A DNA stretch of 64,000 nt from Gonocerus acuteangulatus (GCA_946811695.1 OX328128.1:77222821-77286820); one strand, 5' to 3'. Positions 12,441 through 23,908 are shown, numbered from the stretch's first letter. Made by a program: numbers and translations. Notes: a model not told the origin generated them from the sequence alone.

Positions 12441-13706
12441 CACGTGTCTGTCTGTTTTTCTGTTTGTCTGTTTGTTTGTTCCTTATACAAATCTGCACCG
12501 TTTGACCGATTTTGACCAAACTTAGAATAATGGTAGGTCTTGGTACGAGAAATCTCCTAGGCTAGGTCAAAAAAATCTACCAGCTGTCTGTCTGTACGTT
12601 TGTCCCTTATACAATCCACACCGTTCGTCTGATTTTGACTAAACTCGGTACACATGTAGATCTTAATCTGGGGAGTGTCGTAGGCTAAGTCAAAAACGTC
12701 TACCAGCTGTCTGTCTGTATGTTTGTCCCTTATACAAATCCACACCGTTCGTCCGATTTCGACTAAACTCGGTACACATGTAGATCTTAATCTGGGGAGA
12801 GTCGTAGGCTAGGTCAAAAACCTCTACCAGCTGTCTGTCTGTATGTTTGTTCCCTAAAAAAATCCACACCGTTCGACCGATTTTGACCTAAGTTGGAACA
12901 CAGGTAGATCTTGATACGGCGATTGCCATAGGCTAGGTCAAAACGGCTACCATCTGTCTTTCTGTATGTTCGTTCTTTATACAAACCCACACCGATTCAA
13001 AGATTTTGATCAACTGGGCACAGAGGTTGGTCTTGATCAGGGGATTGCCATAGGCCAGGTCAAAACCGTCTACCAGTTGCTGTCTGTATTTTTTTTTTTT
13101 TTTAAATCCACACCGTAAGACCAATTTTTACCAAACTTGGTATATATGTATGTCTTGATACGGGGGGGGGGTGTTATAGGTTAGGTGAAAGTCGTCTAGG
13201 ACTCACAGTTGGGAGGCCACGGGTTCATAACAGTTACAGATTCGTGTTATTAGATTTTAATAATACTTATTTGGTTTCTAATTTATTTAGCCTTTTCTAT
13301 ATGCAGAAAGTAGGCGTAGCATGGCACGCCGGGTAACAGCTAGTAGGTGTAGCATGGCACGCCGGGTAACAGCTAGTAGGTGTAGCATGGCACGCCGGGT
13401 AACAGCTAGTAGGTGTAGCATGGCACGCCGGGTAACAGCTAGTAGGTGTAGCATGGCACGCCGGGCAACAGCTAGTAGGTGTAGCATGGCACGCCGGGTA
13501 ACAGCTAGTAGGTGTAGCATGGCACGCCGGGTAACAGCTAGTAGGTGTAGCATGGCACGCCGGGTAACAGCTAGTAGGTGTAGCATGGCACGCCGGGTAA
13601 CAGCTAGTAGGTGTAGCATGGCACGCCGGGCAACAGCTAGTAGGTGTAGCATGGCACGCCGGGTAACAGCTAGTAGGTGTAGCATGGCACGCCGGGTAAC
13701 AGCTAG
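12406..13706 (+). mobile_element. non-autonomous Helitron 2 with multiple 3' ends
   Basis: The 5' end is TCTATATATAT...aaaaatcacgtgtctgtctg after an A. The body is about six ~125-base tandem units, each with ctgtctgtatgtttgt, ccacaccgttcg-type and gtaggctaggtcaaaa phrases. The 3' end, ggcacgccgggtaacagCTAG followed by T, is repeated twelve times. The related sequence at 36340-36380 lacks the element (gaaaaa directly followed by tataaaataaaatct), which fixes both borders and the A/T insertion site. There is no coding capacity. Confidence 0.85.
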
Positions 13707-13707
13707 T
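13312..13707 (+). repeat. 33-bp array of Helitron 3' termini, 12 copies
   Basis: Each unit has gtgtagcatggcacgccggg followed by taacagCTAGTag, which is a complete Helitron 3' end including its terminal CTAG. Two units have caac in place of taac. The 11-residue-period open frames on both strands are by-products of the 33-base unit length. Confidence 0.95.
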
Positions 13708-13860
13708 ATGAAATAAAATCTTGATGTGAAGGTAGTGTAGGACGCCACAACAGAAAACTGGCATTATCCTAAGCGGAAGTGATCTCAACGCTCGCTCTTG
13801 GAAAACATTATTACCAATTTGTTTCTTATTTTCTTCCCTTTACTGAAATACTCATTCCAC

Positions 13861-14304
<444 letters not shown>

Positions 14305-14640
14305 CTTAAAAAATTAAAAAGTAAGATAAACAGAGTGAAAAATCCTTCCAAAAGAACAAAACTTTCAAGGTTTTTATCGGTTATTTCTCTGACTGACATT
14401 GCCCCATCGACAATTGCTCTAGAACCTTTCTTTATAGAGAATTTCGTACTTGTTTTGAATGGTTATATTGCAATTACCACGATTTCCCAATTATTTTCGA
14501 GACACATTGTAAAAATAAGAAGTAAATACCTACACAATGTCCGACACTTAAAGTTGCGCATACTACTCATCAAAGCAAGCACACATAATAAAGTTTCCCC
14601 TCTTAAATTTTTGATTATCAGCTCTATTATTATAAATTCC

Positions 14641-15094
14641 GACACGCAGGAGCTGCGTCATCTTAGCGCGATTCCTAGTATCCTTTTGACCAGCTATTTC
14701 TCCGAATGAGATCGCGCTATCAAAAATCACATAAAACTCTTAATTATTGAAAATCTCATAAGCTTTCGAATAGATGCAATACATTAAGTACTATTCGCCA
14801 AAAAAATCCCATTTACACTATATTTTTTCCCCATTCTTCTTGCTAGTGGTTATAGATATGGCCTTGGAAATGGATTCGTTATTTAGTATTTGTCATATAC
14901 TATTACTTATAAAATGTGCACCTGTAAGCTTATTAACGCAAAAACGTAAGCGTTGAGATTTTCTTCGCAGAAAATTCGTCCAAAAAAACATATTCCGGTA
15001 GACGGAATTTACAGAAATACGTGAAAATCACAGTGTTCGTACCACGGTTGTTCGTTGAAATCAGAGTGTTTTTGAACAAAATTTCATCAAACTC

Positions 15095-15142
<48 letters not shown>

Positions 15143-15315
15143 CCGTAATAAATTCGTAATATGGGTGGCGAGCTAACCACACATGGGGATTTAGTGGCCC
15201 CTGAGGAGGTGGCATAAAGGCCACGAAGCATGTAGGGCGTGCCAACAATAAAATAGTACATAGAAAATGGAGTACTATTATTTTGACCTGTGCCATATTT
15301 ATAAAAAATAAATAA

Positions 15316-15395
<80 letters not shown>

Positions 15396-15497
15396 GAACC
15401 ACCGTTATTTTAGTGATCCGCAGGTTTTTTTTAAAGGTAACATTTTCTAGACGGTACTCATAAACGGGGCTCCTCCCTACGGAGGGAGGAAGCCCTC
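14641..15497 (+). mobile_element. HINE-like element, subfamily 2
   Basis: The 5' part has caggagctgcgtcatcttag followed by cgcgattcc. Two (TA)n tracts lie inside (about 15097-15135 and 15321-15392). The 3' end is the hairpin tcctccctacggagggagga. Internal phrases (acgtaagcg, attccggtagacggaat) match 540-745, 4320-4535 and 59775-59960. No coding sequence is recognised. Confidence 0.55.
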
Positions 15498-15591
15498 TTG
15501 GCATGAATCAGCTATAGGCATTTTTTCTGTTTCCATATTTTCAACGTTTTTCCCCAATTTTAAAAACATTTATATTTTATTTCATCTTTTC

Positions 15592-15905
15592 AGGGGGCGA
15601 GGTTAGCTCAGTGGTAGAGAATTCGACTCATATTCTGGAGGACCTGAGTTTAAATCCCGAGCATAGTACTAAAGGTTTTTATCTACTAGTGTCTTCGTTC
15701 ATGGGTTGAATTCGGCCTCCCTGACCGTCCCTAAGCCAACCCAGCCTTTAATTAATTTAATAATGGGTACCTTTGTGCTAATGACTCCAGCAGTAGTACT
15801 GACCACACTATCTCCCAAGTGTGCCGTATGGTCATGAATCAGGTACCTCTATAGTATCTGCTTCTCAGGGCCCTCGTGGCCTGTTCCGGGACTGATTTTT
15901 GTTTT
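15592..15905 (+). mobile_element. tRNA-headed SINE (family S1)
   Basis: The A box is ggttagctcagtggtagag and the B box is gagtttaaatcc. The body (gtgtcttcgttcatgggtt, ccctgaccgtccctaagcc) matches the SINE at 10391. It ends with cctgttccgggactgat and a T-rich stretch. It stops 13 bases before Helitron 3. Confidence 0.8.
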
Positions 15906-15918
15906 CATCATTTCATTA

Positions 15919-16552
15919 TCTATATATATAAAAATCACGTGTCTGTCTGTTTGTCCGTATGTCTGTTTGTTCCTTATACAAATCTACACTGTTTGACAGA
16001 TTTTGACTAAACTTAGCACACAGGTAGGTCTTGATACGGGAAATCTCTTAGGCTAGGTCAAAATAGTCAAATTTCAAAATTTGGTCAAAAGGTCAAAAGT
16101 TTTGTTCAAGAAAAATTGGCTACACTGAATCATTCAGATTCCGACGGCCATTTTGAAGCGACAGCCATTTTGAATAATGTATCAAATTTATTTGCTGATG
16201 TTCTTGATAATTAGAACAACTCGAACTCATTGATGACTTTACATCATTATATAATCATGTAATGCAGTTTATTTCAACAGTCACTGTCTAACTAATGTGT
16301 GCTGGGCTTTCCTTGATAAGAGCTATCTACTCGCAGGCTGTCGTGCTGGCCTCTTTCGGCTGCGTTATGAATTTCTAGACAGATATAAACAAATTCACAC
16401 CGTTTGACGGATTTTGACGTAACTGGGATACAAGTAGATCTTGATATGGGGAGAGTCACAGGCAGAAAGTAGGTGTAGCATGGCTCACTGGGAGACAGCT
16501 AGTAGTCATAGGCAGAAAGTAGGTGTAGCATGGCACACTGGGTAACAGCTAG
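15919..16552 (+). mobile_element. non-autonomous Helitron 3, doubled 3' end
   Basis: It begins TCTATATATATAAAAATCAC after an A, followed by gtctgtctgtttgtccgtat and a gaccgatt-type motif. It ends ggctcactgggagacagCTAG + T at 16502. A 50-base tandem copy of the 3' end (gtcataggcagaaagtaggt...gggtaacagCTAG) ends at 16552. No coding capacity. This is the smallest complete member of the group. Confidence 0.8.
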
Positions 16553-16704
16553 TATTCTATAATTCTTTTGCTATCTGAACATTTATCAATTTATATACAG
16601 GTCTATTACAAATACCATAGTTCACAGGTTATGTTTTATTATCTTGTCAAGCAGCATTTATATCGAGCTGTTTAATTACTATATTAAGGATTTTTATATG
16701 TTGT

Positions 16705-17213
16705 AGATCCTAAGTTGAAAACTAAGATGTTCTAGGTAGTTGGTAACAGCTTATTAAGTCTTATAGTATTGTATTTTAATTACATTTTTGTCGTGGAAAC
16801 GTTTCGGCTATAAGCCATTTAACTATAAAATTCTTTTAACCAAATAGTTCTAGATAAATATCTATTAATTTCCAGACATGAACCATAGAATTTTATATAT
16901 AAAAAATGAAATTTCCTCCTCAAATTAAATAACATCAAATTTACAAGCACATAACCTGAAGATATAATGTATGTATAACAAAATAATGCAAAATCATACA
17001 GGTCAGTTGTTGATACATTAGTATACTCTAATTTTTATATTTATTAATTGTTCATATTTTAACTTAATATCCTAACCAGTATAATTACTTGTATTTCACA
17101 GACAAAGAGGATTGAAAATGGCTTATAGCCGAAACGTTTCCACGACAAAAATCTAACTAAAATACAAAACTATTGAAGACTTAATAAGCTGTTACCAACT
17201 ACCTACCTTAAGG
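16705..17213. mobile_element. inverted-repeat element, Penelope-like terminal repeats
   Basis: Left arm 16733-16820 and right arm 17116-17205 are inverted copies. They share taggtagttggtaacagc and cgtggaaacgtttcggctat. Read outward, each arm has ggcttatagccgaaacg, a stem-loop followed by GAAAC. This resembles the stem II/GAAA part of hammerhead motifs known in Penelope-like element terminal repeats. The CUGANGA core box is not intact here. The centre is AT-rich and non-coding. A half copy lies at 56870-57050. Confidence 0.5.
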
Positions 17214-17220
17214 ATTTTTT

Positions 17221-18155
17221 TTCTTAATTGAATAAAATATTCTTAATTGCCTTGTGGAATAATATTCCCCAAAAAATAAACAAACTGCTAATGTCACTGA
17301 CAGCCTATATCATCCTTTGAACCACACCCCTTATTATGCAGCGTTTTAATAAAAATGAAATTCAATGAAAATTGAATTATAAAACATTATTGCACAATTG
17401 CAAAATTCCAAGGAATGAATCACCAAGTCCAGTCAATACAAAGTAACGTCATTAAGTCAACCTAATTAATAAGAGTAATTTGTCTTAAATAAAATGAGAT
17501 ATCTAATCTTGAAGGACGCACCACCTGAAGACATTACATTTATCCCGAGTATTTATGACAGTATTTATGCTGATAGTTCTACGACATTTCTTCCAAATCT
17601 ACAATTATCCTGTGAATAATGACTCCAATAATGCTGAGGATAGTTCATTTATCTCAATTAGCAAATATTGAAGGAGTGGAGATTATAATTTATCTCCAGA
17701 TTCCTTTTTAAAATTTAAAAAGACTTTGTTCCTTTAATTACACAAGTTTACAATAAAAATTCTAATTATGTTTTTAAAAAAATGAGTAGGGCAGCGGCTA
17801 GTCTATGACCATCTGATCGCTTAAATGGTCCAATATTGTTGAAATGTTGGGAAAAAAATACTTAAGGCCTCCTTACTCGTTAAGGAGGCCAACCTGCCCC
17901 CGAAATATTATTTGTAGGGCAAAATTGGAGCGAAAAACATTTTATTGGTAATTCGACGTAGGTGTCAAATGAAACTATTTCGAGTTTCATATCGTCCCTA
18001 CCATGTCAAACTATCGAATATGAAAAATCCCATTTTTCGGATTCGAGAATTTGCTCTGGGATTGGGAACGATACAATTTGTAGCAACTCCAATCCCTTTA
18101 GAACAGCCTTTAATGCCTTAAATAAAGTATCAAATAAGACCATTTTTACTATATA
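17221..18155. other. no gene; small flanking inverted repeat
   Basis: AT-rich sequence without recognised coding. The segment at about 18000-18025 (ctaccatgtcaaactatcga) recurs inverted at about 19230-19258, on the other side of the next Helitron, so that Helitron may have inserted inside an older foldback structure. Confidence 0.5.
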
Positions 18156-19180
18156 CTAGCTGACCCGGCGAACTTCGTACCGCCTAACAGTCGATTCTTT
18201 AATTTTTTTTTTCTTTTAATACTTATTCTGCTATTTGGGACACAGGGTCAGCTAGTAAGATAAAAAAGACAAGAAAAAAGAAACTTAATAAGTCACCATT
18301 TTGTCAAAAAATAAAAATTATAAAACACTTAAAATTCTTTTAATAGTCACTAAAAATGGCCCAATTCTGGCGTTAATAGCCAAATTGTTGATACGCCGTT
18401 AAACCTTAAACAAAATAGTCACTAAAAATCACAATGAAAATTACAATATCATATTTCTTATTATGATACCTACTTATTATATTTCATTTTATTTTTACTT
18501 ATTCTAAATTAAGTTTCATTTTTATTGTAGTACTTAATGGTACACGATATTTTTTGTTTCATTACCTGACGCGTAAACAAACAGAGCAGATGGTTTTCCA
18601 ACACGGAAACAGGCAACATACAATTGACCATGCGAGAAACATGGGTATTCTAGATTAATACCACAAACACATAATGACTGCCCCTGGGATTTGTTTATAG
18701 TCGAACTGAGTTGATAGGTCCAACAGCAACACAGTTGTCACTGTAATCAATTGACAGCAGCTCGATTCAAACTTGCACCATTATTAGTCGAATGTCGGGC
18801 TTCACGGGTCTGTCTTAACCGTATTCTTTCACGTTCATTGCGATCTTCACGTTCATTGCAATTTTCACGTTCCTCGGCAGTACAATAAGATTGATAATTA
18901 ATTTCTTTTTTTTTTTTTTGATACTTTGAATTTCGGGTTGTTCTGCCTAAATTTGTCCGCCGCCTTATAGGACGCATATTTAGTAAGTCACAAACACACA
19001 ACACTTTAGTAATTTTATAGAAATTTGTGGCTTTTAGATTTAGTAATATTATAGATACACAGCAAAGAGATGTTTAAATTTCAAGTGACATTTTACAACA
19101 GACAATTTACATTTTACCAAAGACAATTTGTTTTGATGTTACCATCGTATAAAATTTGCCAAATATTTATATATAATAGA
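18156..19180 (-). mobile_element. Helitron 4 (minus), internally deleted autonomous type
   Basis: The 5' end on the minus strand is TCTATTATATATAAATATTT after an A (19180). The 3' end is ggcggtacgaagttcgccgg followed by gtcagCTAG (18156-18159) and T, with a terminal hairpin. It carries the N-terminal and C-terminal pieces of a Rep/helicase protein. A second gggtcagCTAGT on the plus strand at about 18246-18257 suggests another Helitron end at this junction. Confidence 0.75.
18534..19004 (-). pseudogene. Helitron Rep/helicase remnant, middle deleted
   Basis: The N-terminal part (19004 down to 18747, 85 codons) contains RRRTNLGRTTRNSKYQ and a charged Arg/Glu-rich region with repeated NERE units, as at the start of many Helitron proteins. 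About 45 bases later in the same frame comes TINKSQGQSLCVCGINLE, then CFSHGQLYVACFRVGKPS and LFVYASGNETKNIVYH before a stop. This is the C-terminal end of the Pif1-type helicase. The zinc finger, the HUH endonuclease and most helicase motifs are gone. Two stops separate the pieces. The YVACSRVG-like motif has Phe in place of Ser. Confidence 0.85.
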
Positions 19181-19642
19181 TTATTTCGTCAATGGATAGA
19201 ATATGTTCGTTCATTATTTTGCGCCGATTTATATATTCGATAGTTTGACATGGTAGGGAAGATATGTTGAATCTGGAAAAAACCTGAGGAAAGCGGAGGA
19301 AAAACTGTTAGGACCCCATTCGAAAGCTTAATAACTTTCCTTAAAGACGTTTTTCCCCACTTTTGCGATCTTATTGGAAGGAATCGGTTCTTAAAATTCA
19401 AAATAATTTTATATTTTTTATTATCTGTATTAGGGCTCATCGCAATAGATGCGAAGCCATTATAATGAAATAGATAAATAAATAAAAATTCGAAAGAGTG
19501 AGCTTAGTTCTTTTGAAAGGGTTTTGTCTCTGATTCCCTTCATTTTTCAATTGTTTGTTGTTTTTTTAAAGCAATCTGAAACGAAGAGGTGGAGTGAGTA
19601 TTACACGCTCTGAGAGTCAGTTCCTAATTTTAGTTCGCGTTC

Positions 19643-19647
<5 letters not shown>
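19181..19647. other. no recognised gene
   Basis: AT-rich flank between Helitron 4 and a (TA)n tract. It includes the inverted partner of the 18000-18025 repeat. No domain was recognised in the short open frames. Confidence 0.5.
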
Positions 19648-19703
<56 letters not shown>

Positions 19704-20402
19704 GGGGAAGGTGTTGTACCTTTGACCACTTTGCAAAATTTAATTTTTTTTAGCTTGAATTCATTTTTTAAATTTAATTGTAATTAGTATTCTATTAATT
19801 ATCATATTGAATTTTTTCAAGGTTCTAGCTTTACATTTAATATTTTTAATTAATGTTTTAAAAAATAATCGTACAGTGGTCAAAGGTACAACATGTAGTT
19901 GTACCTCTGACCATGGGGTGTTGTACCTCTGACCACGTAAAAACAACACAGCAGTACAGGAAAAAAATTGTATTCCGTAATATTGTAAGTTTAATAAATA
20001 CAGGACAAGGATGTAAGCATAATAAAAAAAGCTATTTTTGATATTATGTTATGCTTAATATGCTGAAAAATCATGTCCAATCGCTAAACGTTTTAACTGT
20101 CAAGCAGATCCACTAGCAATGGCAGGGTACGGGAGTTTAGCCACAATGTCTTCAACATCAATATCATACAAATTTTCATATTCTCTTGTAAACTTGTAAC
20201 TTTCGTTTTTTTTTTTCACCTTCAATAATTAGCTTTTAGGAATATCTGTCAGGACAAGAGGTTTCCCTTTAGGCCGGCCCCTATTTGACATTTTCCTTGC
20301 CTGCACTTTAGGATGAGGCCTTACAACTTGAGGTGTAACGATAAGGGGCGATAGGTTCGAACTGCTGCAATGAGGATTGATAAAGTCAGTTTGAACTTAT
20401 TT

Positions 20403-20475
<73 letters not shown>

Positions 20476-20828
20476 GGCGCATCTACTTCTAGGTCATTAG
20501 CGCCGACATCCAGGGTGCAGCGAGGAATTTTCCCAGCGAGCCTTGAGATGAGAAAATTCCTGCCGGAGGTGGGAATCGAACCCACCATCTCCCGCTTATG
20601 AATCCAGCGTGCTAGCCACTAGACTACGGGAGACCCCTATTTCATTTATTATTTTTTAAATTCTTTGAACATTTGAAGCAACCAATATTAATTATTTTTT
20701 TAAAAATTGTAGCAGAAGAACATATAAGTTGAATTATGAAAAAATTACTCAGGTGTGTTGTACCTTTGACCTGGTCAAAGGAACAACACCTAGTCGTGGT
20801 CAGAGGTACAACATCCTGGTAGTGCAAA
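19704..20828 (-). mobile_element. pogo-like DNA transposon remnant inside (TA)n
   Basis: It starts ggggaaggtgttgtaccttt directly after a (TA)n tract (19648-19702) and ends near gaggtacaacatcctggtag before another (TA)n (20829-20895), as expected for a TA target. The motif tgttgtacctytgacca occurs many times in both orientations near both ends (about 19712, 19870, 19895, 19918, 20757, 20800). Minus-strand coding about 20330-20090 reads KMSNRGRPKGKPLVLTDIP with more residues after a stop; this resembles the C-terminal region of pogo/CENP-B-type DDE transposases. The assignment is tentative. Confidence 0.5.
20403..20636 (-). mobile_element. tRNA-headed SINE (family S2) with ~70-nt poly(A)
   Basis: Minus strand: gtctcccgtagtctagtggc opens a tRNA-like head with an A box, and the B box is gggttcgattcccacc. 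The body has gcaggaattttctcatctca and ends in gatgcgccgta followed by about 70 A (the T run at 20403-20473). The sequence tatttcattt flanks both sides, giving a ~10-bp target-site duplication. It is inserted within the pogo-like element. The long pure A tail and clear TSD suggest a fairly recent insertion. Confidence 0.85.
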
Positions 20829-20848
20829 TATATATATATATATATATG

Positions 20849-20897
<49 letters not shown>

Positions 20898-20969
20898 AAA
20901 CAGGTAAACGTTCCATTATTTATCTATCCGTTAGCTAAAGCCCTTAACTAGGGATGACCTTCTTGCAGA

Positions 20970-21160
20970 GAACCAGGCTTAGTGATTCAGCTATGTTCTA
21001 TTTGATAGATATTATATGCGGGGAGATGTGGGTTCAAGCCTGTGGCATGTTAAATTTTTTCTAAAAAATTACCCGCTATACTGTGGACTTTTAGATTTCC
21101 AAAAGATATCCTTGCAATAACGTCCAAAAGGCCGATGCGCCATTAACAATAACAAAAATA
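20970..21160 (+). repeat. possible decayed SINE
   Basis: A weak B-box-like gtgggttcaagcctg and a downstream ggccgatgcgccattaacaa tail phrase resemble SINE family S2. No clear A box or TSD is visible. Confidence 0.35.
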
Positions 21161-21504
21161 TTTTTTTTAAATATTAATAATAAAAAAAAAATAACAAAGT
21201 GAAACTTACCTTGTGGCGGTCCCTCATTGAGCCTCTGCCTAGTATCGCCATTTTGGTCATAGTCTCTTCTTGCAACCTCTTGAGCGAGTTTCCTTTCGGT
21301 CCGAGCAGCTTACCGACAAAATTGAACTGAAACAAAAATAAAATATTGTCAAATTAGAAAATTAAAGCCATTCTATAACTACTAATAAAAGTTTTATTAC
21401 TATAGTTTATTATTAATGTATTGTCCTTTTACTTTTCCTGGTCCTCCGTTTCTCTCTTTTAGCACTTTCTGAATGTACGTATTAAGGTTGCGCTCAGGTT
21501 ACTT

Positions 21505-22372
21505 TTACAAGGCTGCACGACACAGCCATATACACTAGCTCATTCAGGATAGACACCATAACAAACAGACTACAAAAAACCTACAAGGAAATTCACAAAT
21601 TTTGCAAAAAATGGATAATTAAAATTAACCTCGCTAAAACAGACGCCATAATCTTCACAAAAAGACGCCCAAATATCCCAAGCAAACTCTATCTTGTAAA
21701 CCACAGTATTTCATGGACAGAGCACATTAAGTATTTAGGAGTGACTTTAGATAGAGGCCTAACATTCACAAAACACATAAAAAATAAAACCGAAGCTGCT
21801 AAAAATCTACTTTATAAAATTTATCCTTATTTTAATAGAAATTCAAAACTAAATCCGCAAAATAAAATGATTATCTACAATAGTGTCATCCGCCCAGTCC
21901 TTTGTTATGCCTGCCCAGTATGGAGCTGCACATCAACTACAAACTACAAACTACAAACTACAAAAAACTACAAATTATACAAAACTGCTGCCTCCGAATA
22001 ATCAACAATTATCCAAGATACACAAAGATCACACACATCCACGAAGAACTAGAAATAGCTACAATAACAGACTACATATACAAACTTACTGACAAGTTTT
22101 TTGGACAAGTAACACATTCCATTAATCCACACTTAGCAAACATAGGTGACTACGACAAAAAATCACTAACTAGATACGTACACAGACGAACTAAACACAT
22201 TTTACTTGACAGGCACAATGTAATGTAATTCAACTTAGTATTAAAAATGTTCTGGGTTTTTTAAAATTTTTCCCAAAAAATTACAAAATTGTTAGAATCA
22301 AATAATTTCCTATAAATTAGCAAGAACATGTTTATTGTAAATATTGTAAATAAAGCTTTATTTATTTACAAG
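21505..22372 (+). pseudogene. Jockey-clade LINE, RT C-terminal fragment
   Basis: It is 5'-truncated just after the catalytic region: the frame opens at DTAIYTSSFRIDTITNRL and continues through KINLAKTDAIIFTKRR, IKYLGVTLDRGLTFTKHI and YACPVWSC. A frameshift near 21930-21965 coincides with four tandem copies of an acaaact unit. The next frame reads LQIIQNCCLRIINNYPRYTK to RTKHILLDRHNVM, the usual Jockey C-terminus. A 3' UTR follows, ending near taaataaagctttattta. The element is 5'-truncated and frameshifted. Confidence 0.8.
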
Positions 22373-22669
22373 TCTGCGAATGGGCCACACGTGACTCACT
22401 CACTTAATGTCAAAACACCCCCCACCTCAATGCTCACATCTAACCACTAAACATATTCTAATTAAGAACCCAATCTATAGCGATAATAGATAAAAGTTTA
22501 AATTAAATCTTCCCTGGGCCAGATTTTAGAAGGCAATGATATTAATAATGAGGTAGACTTTCTAGAAGATATACATCTCCTGGACAACATTTGAAGCACC
22601 TTATTTAACGTTACTATAATAATATTTCTATTTGACTTATAATTATTCTCATCCCAGAGCAAATATATT

Positions 22670-23474
22670 ACACAATACCCGTGCTCTTCACGGAAGATAA
22701 GTAGTTATTTTATTGCGAACAATAATGTATCATCAAAATTAACGCTACTACATAATTTTGTGCAGTTTATTATAGCACGGTTGCCGTCATACTATAAGTT
22801 ATTCATTAATTGATAAGTAATCAAAGTATAATGTTTCTTGACATTGAGTCGCTCCGGACCAGTGTCAAGAAACAGATAACGTAGAGATAACGTTATCTAT
22901 AGGTTGGCAGGAGTTTAACCAATGCAGGTTAAAATTCGTTGTCAATAATAAATGTACTTTATAATTTAAACATGTATGCTTCGAAGATGTCATTTGGTAA
23001 CACCTATTATATTTGCGAGCATTATCAAGAAGTGTTCTGACTGGGGATGTTGATGGGTGAGGAGGCTGTGCAAGTGTTCGGGATATTATTACCTCGAATG
23101 GACTACCACCGGGTATAGCGTAAGCTCTATGAGGGACAAAATCACAGTTTATTTCTAATAATTTAAGGACTAAAATTAACCGTAATTAAAAATAATACTA
23201 TGAAATAGATACAGTACGGTAACAGATGTTCTGTTATCGTCCTAGCAACGCATGCTGCCTAGGCGAGCATGCTCTCGTTAAAAGTAAAAATTCAAACCCC
23301 TCTAAAAATACGTAAAAATGTGAATATCAAAAAAACCTTTCTTAGCAAGTGTTTACATCCTAAAGAGAGTGTCCATGCAAAATATGAAATTTTTCTGTCA
23401 AGCGGTGTGGGCTGGGCGATGATAGTCAGTGAGTCAGTATTGAGAGTGAGTTGTATTTTACAAATATACAGTGA
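22670..23474 (-). mobile_element. Helitron family B copy (minus), unexpanded
   Basis: It matches the Helitron at 41133-42354 over most of its length. Shared phrases are tcatcgcccagccca near the 5' end, ggcagcatgcgttgctagga in the interior and ttgacactggtccggagcg near the 3' end. The 3' hairpin region reads ccgtgaagagcacggg, but the terminal CTAG is lost. It contains one copy of the 45-bp unit (about 23052-23096) that is tandemly amplified in the other copy. Confidence 0.7.
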
Positions 23475-23604
23475 ATTAAAATCCTCACCACAAAAAGACC
23501 AACCTGAATATCACCAATAAGTAATAGGTTAACAATGAGCCTCATAGGTTGAATTTGCACATTTAAAAATAATGTGCAAGGGGTTGCGCCTATTAAAGAC
23601 ATTT

Positions 23605-23908
23605 TGAAAAATATCTTAAAATCTATCCTATTTAGTAGGAACCGAAAATATCTTAAAATCTATCCTATTTAGTAGGAACCGAAAATATCTTAAAATCTAT
23701 CCTATTTAGTAGGGACCGAAAATATCTTAAAATCTATCCTATTAAGTAGGGACCGAAAATATCTTAAAATCTATCCTATTAAGTAGGAACCGAAAATATC
23801 TTAAAATCTATCCTATTTAGTAGGAACCGAAAATATCTTAAAATCTATCCTATTTAGTAGGAACCGAAAATATCTTAAAATCTATCCTATTTAGTAGGAA
23901 CCGAAAAT
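23605..23908. repeat. 37-bp minisatellite, about 8 copies
   Basis: Each unit holds aaaatatcttaaaatctatc and ctatttagtaggaaccg. Two of the units read attaag in place of atttag, and a few have gggacc in place of ggaacc. There are no spacers, so it is not a CRISPR array. Confidence 0.95.

Noticed and set aside
13287..13788. Open frames of 131-163 codons on both strands, including a Cys/Pro-rich peptide
   Set aside because: Produced by the 33-bp array of Helitron 3' ends.
15592..15670. Functional tRNA gene
   Set aside because: It has A and B boxes but no complete cloverleaf. It continues into a SINE body shared with other copies.
23605..23908. Possible CRISPR array
   Set aside because: Repeats are directly adjacent with no spacers, and the context is an animal genome.
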